From an uncultured Rhizobiaceae group bacterium (lineage in GTDB: Bacteria > Pseudomonadota > Alphaproteobacteria > Rhizobiales > Rhizobiaceae), in contig CALHBJ010000012.1 of assembly GCA_937930845.1 (NCBI GenBank), positions 62,001 through 126,000 on the forward strand: DNA of 64,000 bases. Reading direction: 5' to 3'. Each line of letters opens with the position of its first letter. Position 1 is the stretch's first letter. Positions 17,888-27,965 of this stretch are shown here, one piece after another. Position numbers and translations under genes: made by a program. Below the pieces are notes generated by a model. The model was not told where the DNA came from. It saw only the letters and a program-made list of their open reading frames with translations, and ran no database searches.

Positions 17888-18832
17888 TTGCACGGCATCA
17901 CGCAGGAATCGCGCCCCCATTTTTTTCGATTGTTGCAACAATGTGCGCCATTGCCGCGCCTGCGCACAGCGGTCATTTGCCCGGAAGAAAAAACCGCACT
18001 TGAAGGTGCAATGGACGCCCATGGCGCCGGGCTGATTGAGCCTGTGCTTGTGGGCCATCGCGACCGCATTGCGGCAACCGCCGATGCGGCCGGTTTTGAC
18101 ATTTCCGCATTTGATATTGTCGAAGCCGACGATGAACCAACCGCCGCCAACCGGGGTGTCGATATCGTGGCAGCTGGCGATGCCAGCGCCCTGATGAAAG
18201 GCTTTATCCATTCCGATACCTATCTGGCAGCCGTGATCCGCAAGACCAATGGCCTACGGACCAATCGCCGCACCAGCCATTGCTTTGTGATGGATATTCC
18301 AAATTGGCCAAAACCTGTCATCATCACCGATGCCGCGCTCAATGTGGCACCCGATGTGAAGCAAAAAATATCGCTGACCCAAAATGCCATTGATCTGGCC
18401 CGGGCGCTTGGCATCGAACTGCCAAAAGCCGCCATCCTGTCGGCGGTGGAAAGTCCCAATCCAGGTATCGCATCATCTGTTGAAGCCCGTGCGGTTGCCG
18501 ACGCAGCTGCTGCAGGAGACATCACCGGGGGGCTGGTGGACGGACCGTTTGCCCTGGACAATGCGGTCAACAAACAAGCTGCCGCGCTCAAGGGTATCAC
18601 ATCACCCGTCGCCGGTGATGCCGATATATTGGTGGTGCCAACGATTGAAGCGGGCAATATTTTCTTTAAAGCGCTCACATTCATGGGCGGTGCCGAAACT
18701 GCCGGCTTGGTAGTGGGCGCTTCTGCACCGGTAATCCTGACCAGCCGCGCTGACAGTGCCGAAGCCAGAATTGCCAGTTGCGCATTGGGCGTGCTCTACG
18801 CCCGCTGGCTTGACCAGCAAGCCAGCTCATAG
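17888..18832 (+). CDS. Phosphate acetyl/butyryl transferase family protein
   Basis: A 314-residue member of the Pta/Ptb family, which interconverts acyl-CoA and acyl phosphate. ALMKGFIHSDTYLAAVI, ESPNPGIASSVEARAVADAA and GGLVDGPFALDNAV are family landmarks. It resembles the short phosphotransacetylases paired with acetate kinase in rhizobia, but no ackA lies beside it. The start is the TTG at 17888, with GGAG seven bases upstream; the next ATG would remove conserved sequence. Confidence 0.87.
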   Translation: MHGITQESRPHFFRLLQQCAPLPRLRTAVICPEEKTALEGAMDAHGAGLIEPVLVGHRDRIAATADAAGFDISAFDIVEADDEPTAANRGVDIVAAGDASALMKGFIHSDTYLAAVIRKTNGLRTNRRTSHCFVMDIPNWPKPVIITDAALNVAPDVKQKISLTQNAIDLARALGIELPKAAILSAVESPNPGIASSVEARAVADAAAAGDITGGLVDGPFALDNAVNKQAAALKGITSPVAGDADILVVPTIEAGNIFFKALTFMGGAETAGLVVGASAPVILTSRADSAEARIASCALGVLYARWLDQQASS

Positions 18833-18852
18833 TCCCGGCAAATTCCGCGTGC

Positions 18853-19245
18853 CTACCGGGCCGCCTTCTTACGCGCGACATAGCCTGCGACAATCAAACT
18901 TGCCCAACCAAGTGCGCCCTGGCTATGGAACGACAGATTGGCGTTTTCCAAAAACATCATAAGCCGCCCAAGATAAATCGGGCTGGGCGGCGCGCCGACA
19001 ACAATCTGCGCTGGCAGGCTGTCGAAATAAAAGAAATAGTATGTGTAATAGACCTGCGGCGCGAGCCAGATAAAAAGGCCATAACCTATCAAGCCGATCA
19101 CCAATCGCCAGACCAAAGCCCGCCCACGCGCCAGTCTGAAAATCCCATACAGCACCACAGCCGACAACACAGTCGAGATCGACACAACCACAAGAGTACC
19201 GGTCAGGCACAGCGTAAATAGCGAATCATTTTCATACACGACCAT
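18853..19245 (-). CDS. Small membrane protein of unknown function
   Basis: A 130-residue protein with three or four hydrophobic segments (about residues 8-36, 46-66, 85-97 and 108-124) and a basic KKAAR end. YYTYYFFYFDSLPAQ between the second and third segments is aromatic and probably lies at the membrane surface. No family is recognised. It lies 11 bases upstream of the end of the DUF1737 gene and probably shares its transcript. Confidence 0.65.
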   Translation of the reverse strand: MVVYENDSLFTLCLTGTLVVVSISTVLSAVVLYGIFRLARGRALVWRLVIGLIGYGLFIWLAPQVYYTYYFFYFDSLPAQIVVGAPPSPIYLGRLMMFLENANLSFHSQGALGWASLIVAGYVARKKAAR

Positions 19246-19256
19246 TGATCCTGACC

Positions 19257-19463
19257 CTAGAAGTCGCCCAGTTTCATGTCCGGCGCATATTCCACGCCCT
19301 CCACTGTTTTGGTAATTGCCTGGCCGCAGACAAGCCTGTTATTTGCCCTGTCAAATGTCAGCGATGCACTCCCGTGCAATTCCCATCCAATAGACAAAGC
19401 CTGTGAAACACGATGACAAAACGAACTGTCGTCGGGGCCGGTAATCATTCGGTAGATTTTCAT
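19257..19463 (-). CDS. DUF1737 domain-containing protein
   Basis: A 68-residue protein matching the DUF1737 pattern: MKIYRMITGPDDSSFCHRV, GWELHGSASLTFD, then a conserved YAPDMKLGDF end. The family is widespread in alphaproteobacteria, usually as a lone small cytosolic protein; its function is unknown. It sits between leuD (divergent) and a small membrane protein gene on the same strand. Confidence 0.85.
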   Translation of the reverse strand: MKIYRMITGPDDSSFCHRVSQALSIGWELHGSASLTFDRANNRLVCGQAITKTVEGVEYAPDMKLGDF

Positions 19464-19582
19464 AAATTTGTCTCCCAGTCACACATTTGGGCCCGCCCAG
19501 GAACGCGCTTTGCAACAGGTGCTTGGCGCGGGCGCATTCGTGGTGTAAATCACCCTCAACCCTGTCATTCAAGAGCCGTTCA

Positions 19583-20188
19583 ATGGACAAGTTTACTCAA
19601 CTCACCGGCGTTGCCGCCCCGATGCCCATCGTCAATGTCGACACCGACATGATCATCCCCAAGGATTATCTCAAAACGATCAAACGCACCGGGTTGGCCG
19701 AAGGGCTGTTTGCAGAAATGCGTCTGAACGAAGATGGGAGCGAAAATCCGGACTTTGTGCTGAACAAACCGGCTTATCGAAATGCCACAATTTTGGTTGC
19801 CGGCGACAATTTTGGCTGTGGTTCTTCCCGCGAACATGCGCCCTGGGCATTGCTTGATCGTGGCATTCGGTGCGTGATTTCAACGAGCTTTGCGGATATT
19901 TTTTACAACAATTGCTTCAAGAACGGCATTTTGCCGGTTCAGGTTACCGAAGATGAACTTGAAAAATTGATGGATGATGCAAACCGCGGTTCAAACGCTG
20001 TACTGACGGTCGATCTTGAAAAACAAACAATCACCGGCCCCGATGGCGGCACCATTTCCTTCAATGTCGACCAGCACAAAAGGCATTGCCTGTTAAACGG
20101 CCTTGATGACATTGGCCTGACCATGGAAAAGGCAGAATCGATCAACACCTATGAAGGTAAGTTGGAAGAAAACCGCCCCTGGGTGTGA
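19583..20188 (+). CDS. leuD: 3-isopropylmalate dehydratase small subunit
   Basis: LeuD supplies the swivelling domain that completes the isopropylmalate isomerase active site with LeuC. The 201 residues begin [26 protein letters not shown] and include [17 protein letters not shown] and [11 protein letters not shown], both diagnostic. The start at 19583 matches the family N-terminus, with AAGAG upstream; an open frame reaches back to 19487 but adds an unrelated sequence. Confidence 0.97.
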   Translation: MDKFTQLTGVAAPMPIVNVDTDMIIPKDYLKTIKRTGLAEGLFAEMRLNEDGSENPDFVLNKPAYRNATILVAGDNFGCGSSREHAPWALLDRGIRCVISTSFADIFYNNCFKNGILPVQVTEDELEKLMDDANRGSNAVLTVDLEKQTITGPDGGTISFNVDQHKRHCLLNGLDDIGLTMEKAESINTYEGKLEENRPWV

Positions 20189-20193
20189 ACGCC

Positions 20194-20213
20194 TGGCCGG
20201 TCTAATCCGGCCA
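20194..20213. terminator. Hairpin between the convergent leuD and L,D-transpeptidase genes
   Basis: A perfect 7-bp stem TGGCCGG / CCGGCCA with a six-base loop begins six bases after the leuD stop. Placed between two converging genes, it may act in both directions. No uridine tract is present, so termination is suggested rather than shown. Confidence 0.4.
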
Positions 20214-20247
20214 CATGCGCGAAAACAACGCACGAATTCAATCAGCC

Positions 20248-20793
20248 TTATCCCGGCAAGATCATCATCTTTGTGTCCCGGTTGAGCCGGGGCGCGAGCC
20301 ACTCCATGTCCCGGCGCGCAATCGCAACGCAGCCTTCCGTTGGGCGATAATCTTCATGGGCAAGATGGAAAAATATGGCGCTGCCCCCCCGCGTGAGGCG
20401 GCGCGTAACATTAAAATCCAGCACCACAACACGATCATAAAGATGATCCTGGCGGATCAGCGTTTCGTGGCTGACCGGATAAGGCAATTGCACCGGCTGA
20501 TTGTAATTGCGATCTCCTAGCGAATCGCACCAACCATCGTTGTTTGAAACACGCTTCCAACCCAGGCCAGCGAAGGGGCGCGGCGACTGGGTATGGGGGC
20601 CAAAAGCTTCCAAAAGAGAAAAGGTGCCAAGGGGTGTAGCGCCATCCCCTTCGCGCTTGGCAGATGTCAAACCGCCGCGCCCCAATGCGCAGCGCATGGT
20701 GCGGTTGCCTGCCTGCAATATGCCTTGGGTGCGAAAGCCAGGACGCGCACGAACCAGCAATTTGGACAATGGCCTTGGGCCTGAAAAATTCAT
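20248..20793 (-). CDS. YkuD-type L,D-transpeptidase family protein
   Basis: A 181-residue protein that is essentially one YkuD domain. HLAHEDYRPTEGCVAI near the end contains the conserved His and the catalytic Cys of the HxxxxxxxxTxGC motif; GDGATPLGTFSLLEAFG is the entry strand pair. Known relatives form 3-3 peptidoglycan cross-links or attach lipoproteins. No signal peptide is visible, which is unusual for a periplasmic enzyme, though the short DUF-like group in rhizobia shares this. The ATG at 20793 is preferred to a GTG nine bases upstream; either is possible. Confidence 0.83.
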   Translation of the reverse strand: MNFSGPRPLSKLLVRARPGFRTQGILQAGNRTMRCALGRGGLTSAKREGDGATPLGTFSLLEAFGPHTQSPRPFAGLGWKRVSNNDGWCDSLGDRNYNQPVQLPYPVSHETLIRQDHLYDRVVVLDFNVTRRLTRGGSAIFFHLAHEDYRPTEGCVAIARRDMEWLAPRLNRDTKMMILPG

Positions 20794-20946
20794 ATTTTGC
20801 ACTCTCGTCTCAATTGTCGCACAATCTGATGCCGAAATTCACTTTCGCGTGTGATTCACCTTCGAACAAGTTAAACCATTCAATAAATTCAGTAGACTGT
20901 GCGATGACAGCGTAAGCCGCTGGACCAAAATATTGTGAGGAAACCA

Positions 20947-21630
20947 ATGACTGAGCGTTCAATTTTGCTGGTAGACGATGACATCGATTTGCGCGAGGCG
21001 CTGACCGAACAACTGGCGGTCTACGAGGAATTTGCCATCACACAGCAGGGCACAGCCGCCGCCGGAATTGAGGCAGCCAAAGCCAGCCACATTGATCTGT
21101 TGATCATGGATGTGGGTTTGCCCGATATGGATGGTCGTGAAGCGGTAAAGCTGTTGCGCAAAGGCGGCTTCAAATCGCCAATCATCATGCTGACCGGACA
21201 TGACACCGACAGCGATACGATTCTTGGGCTTGAATCAGGGGCAAATGATTACATTCCCAAACCGTTCAAATTTGCCGTTCTCCTGGCACGTATCCGCGCC
21301 CAGCTGCGCCAGCACGAGCAAAGCGAAGATGCGGTGTTCACCATCGGCCACTATTCATTCCGCCCGGCACAAAAATTGTTGGTGGAAGAAGATGGCGGCA
21401 AAATCCGCCTGACCGAAAAAGAAACGGCCATTTTGAAATATCTCTATCGCGCCGAACAAAAGGTCATCACGCGGGATGTGCTTTTGGAAGAGGTCTGGGG
21501 ATATAATTCAGGCGTCACCACGCACACCCTGGAAACCCATATTTATCGGCTGCGTCAGAAAATCGAACGCGACCCGTCCAACGCCTCCTTGCTGGTAACC
21601 GAATCCGGCGGTTATAAACTGATGCCATAA
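20947..21630 (+). CDS. cenR: OmpR-family response regulator, CenR/OtpR-like
   Basis: A 227-residue response regulator with receiver domain (DDD acidic pocket at 10-12, phosphoacceptor D55 in IMDVGLPDMDG, Lys in YIPKPF) and a winged-helix DNA-binding domain (TEKETAILKYL, VWGYNSGVTTHTLETHIYRLR). It closely resembles CenR of Caulobacter and OtpR of Brucella, which govern envelope integrity. The neighbour downstream is a cyclic-nucleotide-binding protein, as in Brucella. The ATG at 20947 has AGGAAA upstream, better than the GTG four codons earlier. No kinase gene is adjacent. Confidence 0.85.
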   Translation: MTERSILLVDDDIDLREALTEQLAVYEEFAITQQGTAAAGIEAAKASHIDLLIMDVGLPDMDGREAVKLLRKGGFKSPIIMLTGHDTDSDTILGLESGANDYIPKPFKFAVLLARIRAQLRQHEQSEDAVFTIGHYSFRPAQKLLVEEDGGKIRLTEKETAILKYLYRAEQKVITRDVLLEEVWGYNSGVTTHTLETHIYRLRQKIERDPSNASLLVTESGGYKLMP

Positions 21631-21721
21631 GCATCTGCGTAACCCGGCGATTGGGCAGGCCCCAATTTGTCGGGTCGCAGGTGCTGCCTCTTAGGGTCCG
21701 CACCAGATTGGGAATCTTAAA

Positions 21722-22204
21722 ATGTCACTTGATTCCGATATTGCTCTCTTGGCCCGGGTGAAACTGTTTGCCGGTTTTGAACCGGACCATTTGCGCTTAC
21801 TGGCATTTGGTGCCGAGGCACGCATGCTGGCGCAAGGCACCCGTGTCTATCGTCAGGACATGCCTTCCGATGGCGGTTATGTCATTGTGCGCGGCAACAT
21901 TGATCTGGTTTCCGGGCGCAATGATACGCTTGTGTCCCACAACGGCCCTGCTGCCCTGATTGGCGAAATGGCGCTGATTTCAGAAACCCTCCACGCCGCG
22001 ACTGCAATTGCAACTGAGCACACGGAAGTATTAAAAATACCCCGCCCATTGTTCCGCAGAATGCTGAACGAATATCCCCAGCTCGCAGGATTGCTTCAGC
22101 AACGCATTGGCGAGACCGTGGATGATTTTATGACCAAGCTGAACATTATTCGCTCAAAACTCGACCACGCAACGGATCTGGTTTCACGCAACAAAACCTC
22201 CTGA
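21722..22204 (+). CDS. Cyclic nucleotide-binding domain protein (PKA regulatory subunit-like)
   Basis: A 160-residue protein made of one Crp/PKA-R-type cNMP-binding barrel (residues ~10-130), with GGYVIVRGNIDLVSG and the phosphate-binding cassette region GPAALIGEMALISETLHAATAIA. There is no DNA-binding helix-turn-helix, so it is not a Crp regulator. In Brucella the equivalent gene beside otpR is annotated as a cAMP-dependent kinase regulatory subunit. The cassette lacks the usual second arginine pattern (RAATA-type becomes HAATA), so nucleotide binding is uncertain. It follows cenR by 91 bases. Confidence 0.8.
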   Translation: MSLDSDIALLARVKLFAGFEPDHLRLLAFGAEARMLAQGTRVYRQDMPSDGGYVIVRGNIDLVSGRNDTLVSHNGPAALIGEMALISETLHAATAIATEHTEVLKIPRPLFRRMLNEYPQLAGLLQQRIGETVDDFMTKLNIIRSKLDHATDLVSRNKTS

Positions 22205-22221
22205 TAACGAGGTCAGCCGCG

Positions 22222-23274
22222 ATGAATACCCTTTCAGTTCTTCCCTTCTTAACCCGCAGCTCAGGTTCTGTTGCGGTCCTTTTGATTGCCTGCACGATCC
22301 TGTTTTCCGTTGCGGCAGAAAGTTCGGAATTCCCCCAGCGCATGGACCGGGCCGAATCCCAATGGCGAGACTGGGTAAAGCGCATCGGCGCGACCCAAAG
22401 CCAGTGGGCCATTGCCTATGAGGGCAAAATTCTGCGCAAGCGTCACATTGGCGTTGCTAGCGACAAGCCCCTTCAACTGGCCAGTTTGAGCAAAGCCATA
22501 ACAGGTGCCTGCGTTCTGGCACTTGAACAACAAGGTATGCTGAGGCGCAAAACCACACTGGCTGATATGGCTGACAAGCTAAACGGCCTCGATGATTTGG
22601 ATATATCAAACGCAAAAATTTCTGTCGCTGACCTGCTCACCCACACGTCAGGCCTGAATCCGGATATTACCCAGGGGCGCATTCACAACTGGTTAGATCG
22701 AAAGTCCAGCCGCCTGACGAAGATTACGCGCGAAGCACTGCAATCTGAAAACCGACAAGGCAAACGCGGGGCTTATTTCTACAACAATGCCAATTATTCA
22801 GCCCTTGGTCTGATGATTGAGGCTGCATCGGGTAAAGATTATACGACCGCCTGCAAACAGGCTCTCAGCCCATTGAGCGGCAGCCAAGGCCTGTCAATCA
22901 GCCCTGCGTTGCGCGCCATTCCCGCTTCCGGCGGGTGGCAGGCGACTGCAGCTGATTTTCTCACATTTGCCAATGCCGCCTTTGGCAAAGGCACGACCAT
23001 TCAGGCGGATCGCCTCTCGCTCCCTCATGTGGCACTTGGTGGGGGTGCCTATTACGGCCCGGGCGTTGTGTTTCGTCCCAATCGCACCAGGGGAACCAAT
23101 GTTTGGCATTTTGGTCTGTTGTGCAATCCGGACAAAAAGCACGATAGCGGATCCTATTTCGCAGTGCTTGGTGATACGTGGAGCATTGCCGTGATACACA
23201 ATGCGTGCCCAGCTGGAAACGCGGCTTTCGATATTGATGGATTGATGGTTCAGGCCTTGTTCGGCCCGCTTTAG
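22222..23274 (+). CDS. Serine hydrolase, beta-lactamase/PBP-like family
   Basis: A 350-residue exported hydrolase. The start has a hydrophobic stretch (about residues 14-32) ending near AAESSEF, fitting a signal peptide. The class C-like motifs are present: SxxK as S-L-S-K in QLASLSKAITG, YxN as Y-N-N in FYNNANYSALG and HxG as H-F-G in VWHFGLLC. Such proteins are D,D-carboxypeptidases, esterases or amidases; true beta-lactamase function cannot be claimed. It begins 17 bases after the cNMP-binding protein gene and may be cotranscribed. Confidence 0.85.
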   Translation: MNTLSVLPFLTRSSGSVAVLLIACTILFSVAAESSEFPQRMDRAESQWRDWVKRIGATQSQWAIAYEGKILRKRHIGVASDKPLQLASLSKAITGACVLALEQQGMLRRKTTLADMADKLNGLDDLDISNAKISVADLLTHTSGLNPDITQGRIHNWLDRKSSRLTKITREALQSENRQGKRGAYFYNNANYSALGLMIEAASGKDYTTACKQALSPLSGSQGLSISPALRAIPASGGWQATAADFLTFANAAFGKGTTIQADRLSLPHVALGGGAYYGPGVVFRPNRTRGTNVWHFGLLCNPDKKHDSGSYFAVLGDTWSIAVIHNACPAGNAAFDIDGLMVQALFGPL

Positions 23275-23318
23275 GTGTCTCCATCAAAGACTGAAACACC
23301 TTCGTCTAAGCAGCCTGT

Positions 23319-24128
23319 CTAAATTGCAAATTCTGCGATGATCGGCACATGGTCGGATGGTTTCTCCCATCCCCGCGCGGCGCGCAACACTTCAATGCCG
23401 GTTAAATGCTGTGTCAGTTCAGGCGATCCCCACACATGGTCAAGACGGCGACCCTTATCTGCAGCATCCCAGTCACGGGCACGATAACTCCACCAGGTGA
23501 ACAATTTTTCTTCCGCCGGAACGTGATGGCGCACCAGATCAACCCATCCGCCATCGGCCTGAACGGTGTTGAGCGTTTCCGTTTCGATAGGCGTGTGGCT
23601 AACCACTTTGAGCAATTGCTTGTGCGACCACACATCCGTTTCCAGCGGCGCAATATTGAGATCGCCAACCAGAATGGACGGCACCCCATAGGCGTCATGG
23701 CGCAGGTTTTTCATTTCATCGAGAAATTTCATCTTGTGATCAAATTTGGGATTAACAGCCGGGTTCGGCTCATCCCCACCGGCGGGTACATAGAAATTAT
23801 GGACACACAGGGATTTTCCCCGAAAATCCACCTGGCATTCCACATGCCGTGTGTCGCCCATGCTGACATAATCCGTGGAGGCGATTTCCCTTAAGGGGGA
23901 TTTCGATACGGTCGCAACGCCGTGATAGCCTTTTTGCCCATGAACGGCGAAATGTTCATACCCCAGTTTACGGAAAGCTTTTTCCGGGAACTGGTCGTTT
24001 TGACATTTGATTTCCTGAAGGCACAGCACATCGGGCGCATGGGACTTCAAAAAATCTTCCACCAAACCAATGCGCAAGCGCACCGAATTGATATTCCAAG
24101 TGGCGAGTTTGAAACTGTTGGACGACAT
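23319..24128 (-). CDS. xth: Exodeoxyribonuclease III
   Basis: A 269-residue AP endonuclease/3'-exonuclease for base-excision repair. Motifs are KLATWNINSVRLR, LCLQEIKCQNDQFP (metal Glu), GDLNIAP (Asp, Asn) and SDHVPIIAEF at the C-terminus (catalytic Asp-His). Length matches XthA. It lies downstream of lolA on the same strand, part of the conserved ftsK-lolA-xth order. Confidence 0.95.
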   Translation of the reverse strand: MSSNSFKLATWNINSVRLRIGLVEDFLKSHAPDVLCLQEIKCQNDQFPEKAFRKLGYEHFAVHGQKGYHGVATVSKSPLREIASTDYVSMGDTRHVECQVDFRGKSLCVHNFYVPAGGDEPNPAVNPKFDHKMKFLDEMKNLRHDAYGVPSILVGDLNIAPLETDVWSHKQLLKVVSHTPIETETLNTVQADGGWVDLVRHHVPAEEKLFTWWSYRARDWDAADKGRRLDHVWGSPELTQHLTGIEVLRAARGWEKPSDHVPIIAEFAI

Positions 24129-24276
24129 GGGGCTCGATTTTCCGCTATTACCGCAGGTCCAATGGATGAGGGACTGCTTTCAATAGGGCTAATCTGAACG
24201 TCACCGGGTGAGGCCACAAGAGCAAACCGGCATCTGCCGCTCTTTGCCAACGGCTTTCCCCAAGAGAACAGCTATC

Positions 24277-24945
24277 TTATTTGTCGGACAGATACCTACT
24301 CTTGCGACCCGCAGGCTCGGTCATGCGAAACAACTTTTGCGACAACGCAACATTGCGCTTCACATTGAAGATCATCACGGATGTGTCCTTGCCCTGATCA
24401 TCGGTAATCGTCCACTGGCGCAATTCATAACTTTTTGGGTCAAACATCAGGGTAATTTTGGAATTGCCAAAGATGGATTTGTCGCCCAACACAACCGTAG
24501 TCAGATCGTTTTCTTCTTTAACCGATTTGATCGCCTTGTCATTCACATCAATCTTGTCAGCCAACAGCAAACGCAATGGCGTTTTTCTAAGTGGAAAATA
24601 GTCCCAGGTTTTCAGCTTCTTGTTGTTGATGCCCACGGTTTTGCCGTCGGCCTTCACCGTAATCGGCGAAGGCTTGCTGTAGTCAAAACGGATACGTCCC
24701 GGACGTTTGAGATAAAATTTCCCGCCCGTTTGCTCGCCATTGGGCCCAAACTGAATAAATTCGCCAGACATGGAAGGCACGCCGGAGAAGTGCTTGGAGA
24801 TCTGCTGGACCGCCTTTGACTCGCTCTTGGAAATTTTTGCAGACCCGACCGAAGGCGCAGCCAACATAATTGTGGCAACTGCAACAGCGCCAGCCAGGGA
24901 TTTTACAAATTTGGACATCTTAAAAGTCATTGAACGCTCGCTCAT
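24277..24945 (-). CDS. lolA: Outer membrane lipoprotein carrier protein
   Basis: A 222-residue periplasmic LolA-like chaperone that carries lipoproteins from the LolCDE exporter to the outer membrane. A signal peptide with a basic start and a hydrophobic core ends at VGSA-KIS. MSGEFIQFGPNGEQTGGKFYLKRPGRIRFDY is the LolA beta-sheet core. Three candidate ATGs (24945, 24930, 24918) precede the signal core; the first is listed. It follows ftsK by about 100 bases on the same strand, the usual rhizobial order. Confidence 0.92.
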   Translation of the reverse strand: MSERSMTFKMSKFVKSLAGAVAVATIMLAAPSVGSAKISKSESKAVQQISKHFSGVPSMSGEFIQFGPNGEQTGGKFYLKRPGRIRFDYSKPSPITVKADGKTVGINNKKLKTWDYFPLRKTPLRLLLADKIDVNDKAIKSVKEENDLTTVVLGDKSIFGNSKITLMFDPKSYELRQWTITDDQGKDTSVMIFNVKRNVALSQKLFRMTEPAGRKSRYLSDK

Positions 24946-25049
24946 TTGATGGGCAGTTCGGGTAGTTGATTTCGGGGATGTAGAGTTAGATTTTGTCCAT
25001 CTCGTGTTCTCCCCTTTGAAAGCTTTAGCATAATCCAGGGCAACAATCG

Positions 25050-27809
25050 CTAGATCGTCTCCCCTTCATCGGGAACCAGTATTTCGCGCTTACCGGCATG
25101 GTTGGCCGGGCTGATGAGCCCTTCTTGTTCCATACGTTCAATCAACGAAGCGGCACGGTTGTAGCCAATCGACAGGCGGCGCTGAATATATGACGTCGAC
25201 GCTTTGCGGTCACGCAAGACAATGGCAACCGCCTGATCATAGGGATCATCAGAATCAGCCATGTCACCAACCGATCCGCCCTCGCCACCGGCAGCTTCCT
25301 CTTCTTCATCTTCCTCGGTGATCGATTCCAGATATTGTGGAACGCCCTGCGCCTTAAGGTGGTTGACGATGTCCTCGACTTCCTGGTCAGAAACAAAAGG
25401 ACCATGCACACGGGTAATGCGCCCACCGCCCGCCATGTAAAGCATGTCACCCATGCCCAACAATTGCTCCGCCCCCATCTCGCCCAAAATGGTGCGGGAA
25501 TCGATTTTCGATGTGACCTGGAATGAAATACGGGTGGGGAAATTAGCCTTGATTGTACCTGTAATCACGTCAACCGAGGGTCGCTGGGTTGCCATGATCA
25601 CGTGAATACCAGCCGCACGTGCCATTTGCGCAAGCCGCTGGACCGTACCTTCAATATCCTTGCCAGCGACCATCATCAGATCGGCCATTTCGTCGATCAC
25701 CACGACGATGAATGGCATTGGCTCCAGATCAAGTTCTTCAGTTTCGTAAATGGCTTCACCCGTATCCCGGTCAAAGCCGGTCTGAACGGTGCGGTTGATC
25801 ACTTCGCCTTTGGCCTGTGCTTCAGTCACCCGCGTGTTGAAGCCGTCAATATTGCGCACGCCGACCTTCGACATTTTTTTGTAGCGCTCTTCCATCTCGC
25901 GCACGGTCCATTTCAGCGCGACGACCGCCTTTTTTGGATCGACCACCACCGGTGTCAGCAGGTGCGGAATACCGTCATAGATCGACAGTTCCAGCATTTT
26001 TGGATCGATCATGATCATCTTACATTTGTCCGGGCCCATCCGATACAACAGCGACAGGATCATCGTATTGATGCCCACCGACTTACCCGAACCGGTCGTA
26101 CCGGCCATCAGCAGGTGAGGCATCTTGGCAAGATCAGCCACAACCGCTTCACCGCCAATGGTCTTGCCAAGGCACATGGCCAATTTGGCTTTGGTCTGGC
26201 GAAACTCCTTGCTCGACAATTGTTCGCGCAGATAAACGGTTTCACGGCTTTTGTTCGGCAATTCAATACCAATGGCATTGCGACCCGGAACAACCGCCAC
26301 ACGGGCAGCAATTGCGCTCATTGAGCGGGCAATATCCTCTGCCAGGCCAATCACCCGCGATGATTTTACACCCGGGGCCGGTTCCAGTTCATACAATGTG
26401 ACAACGGGGCCAGGGCGCACTTTGATGATTTGTCCCTTGACGCCAAAATCCTCCAGAACCCCTTCCAGAATACGCGCATTTTCCTGCAGCGCTTCGGTGG
26501 AGAGCGAAGGGTCTTCCACCAACGCCTGCTCTTCAGACAACAGTTCAAGCGAAGGCAATTGGAACGAACCCCGCCCCGCCTTTGGCTTGGCCCGCTGGGT
26601 GGCGCGTTTGACCACTGGGGTGGTATCGGCAGCATCCGTGTGGGGCACCGGCACATCCGCCATGGCGTTGGCAGTCACCAATGAGGGCGCGTCGACCATA
26701 TCGATATCACGGGAGTCAAAATTCGCTTCATCCTGCGCCAGCTGGCCATCATAATTTCCATGGCCGTCGTCGTGATAGCCATTGTCCTGAACTGAAGGCT
26801 CATCTGACCATGTGTCACCCTGTGGCGCGGAAGGGGGTATTGCGGCTGGCTCTGCAAATCCCGGTTCAGCGCGCATGGTCGCCGCCCGTGGATCAGCTAT
26901 CTGACCACCGCCCATATCCATGCCAACAGGTGCTCCCATTTGGTTTGGCATATGTGCACGTGTCGCCCGGCGGCGCTTGAAGGCCATCCAGATACTGTAA
27001 CCGTAATGCATGATCAGGCCCAATGGCGCAGAAATGAACGCGACCCAGTCTCGTCCATCGCCGGAATGGGCCATGTCATGCTCGAATTCTGAATTGCCCC
27101 AGTTTGATTCCGCATCATCATGCAATGCGCTCAAATTCGTTTGTGCATTGGTCAGGTTGCGGCGAGGCAACCCCTTTTCAAACCCAATCGCACGCACAAA
27201 TGCCCACAGGCCCGGAACGGCAAAAATGAAAAACAGGATGACCGCAAACACACCACCGGGGAAATCTCCGGTAAAGGCCCGCGGAATACCAAGAACCGCA
27301 TCCCCGATCACACCACCAAGGCCCAGATGCAGGGGCCAGCCGGTTGGGATCGCTATACATCCAAGTGCCGCACTGATGCCCACCAATGCCACGACCAGCC
27401 AACCCAGGCGCTTGCGCAGGCGACCGGTTGAACGGCTGTCAATTTGTAACAGGCTCCACACCGCAGGCGCAGCCACCAATGGCAACGAAGCCAGGCCCAA
27501 AAACTGCATGGCAATGTCGGCAAAACTTGCGCCCCAAAATCCCATCCAATTTTCTGCATCACCGCCATTGGCAAATGTGCGGCTGGGATCACTGATCGTC
27601 CAGGTTGCCAGGGAAATGGCCGCCAAAACACACAACACCAAAGTCGCCAGCGCAAGGAACTTGCGTGTCGACCGCTTCATCCAGATCGGCATAAGGGCAC
27701 GCAGGTGCGAGAACATTGTCGCGCGGGGATAGCGTTCCTCCCGCACATGTTGCACGTCACCCATGTCCCTGTGATTGGGCGTTGCGATACTCACATCAGG
27801 TGCGTGCAT
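25050..27809 (-). CDS. ftsK: DNA translocase FtsK
   Basis: A 919-residue division protein that couples chromosome dimer resolution to septation. Four or more membrane helices lie within residues ~50-220, then a variable acidic/proline-rich linker to about 410, then the motor. Walker A GTTGSGKS is at residues 570-577, and [13 protein letters not shown] is Walker B. The C-terminal gamma winged helix ([24 protein letters not shown]) recognises KOPS sites. An acidic patch (EEDEEEEAA) precedes gamma. The linker is shorter than in E. coli, as normal for alphaproteobacteria. Confidence 0.97.
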   Translation of the reverse strand: MHAPDVSIATPNHRDMGDVQHVREERYPRATMFSHLRALMPIWMKRSTRKFLALATLVLCVLAAISLATWTISDPSRTFANGGDAENWMGFWGASFADIAMQFLGLASLPLVAAPAVWSLLQIDSRSTGRLRKRLGWLVVALVGISAALGCIAIPTGWPLHLGLGGVIGDAVLGIPRAFTGDFPGGVFAVILFFIFAVPGLWAFVRAIGFEKGLPRRNLTNAQTNLSALHDDAESNWGNSEFEHDMAHSGDGRDWVAFISAPLGLIMHYGYSIWMAFKRRRATRAHMPNQMGAPVGMDMGGGQIADPRAATMRAEPGFAEPAAIPPSAPQGDTWSDEPSVQDNGYHDDGHGNYDGQLAQDEANFDSRDIDMVDAPSLVTANAMADVPVPHTDAADTTPVVKRATQRAKPKAGRGSFQLPSLELLSEEQALVEDPSLSTEALQENARILEGVLEDFGVKGQIIKVRPGPVVTLYELEPAPGVKSSRVIGLAEDIARSMSAIAARVAVVPGRNAIGIELPNKSRETVYLREQLSSKEFRQTKAKLAMCLGKTIGGEAVVADLAKMPHLLMAGTTGSGKSVGINTMILSLLYRMGPDKCKMIMIDPKMLELSIYDGIPHLLTPVVVDPKKAVVALKWTVREMEERYKKMSKVGVRNIDGFNTRVTEAQAKGEVINRTVQTGFDRDTGEAIYETEELDLEPMPFIVVVIDEMADLMMVAGKDIEGTVQRLAQMARAAGIHVIMATQRPSVDVITGTIKANFPTRISFQVTSKIDSRTILGEMGAEQLLGMGDMLYMAGGGRITRVHGPFVSDQEVEDIVNHLKAQGVPQYLESITEEDEEEEAAGGEGGSVGDMADSDDPYDQAVAIVLRDRKASTSYIQRRLSIGYNRAASLIERMEQEGLISPANHAGKREILVPDEGETI

Positions 27810-27965
27810 TCCCGACTTCCCTTTTGCCGTTTGGGCATATTGCCATCTTCAGAACGCGCCAACACCGCACTCCATCAAAACACAATCATAGAAGAGGGAA
27901 GGTTAAGAGCCTGTTAACCATGTGAAGATGGGGCAGGCTAATCTTGCTTTTCAACAAAATAAATT

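Noticed and set aside
26251-26754. Plus-strand frames inside ftsK
   Set aside because: All are shadows of the strongly conserved ftsK frame.
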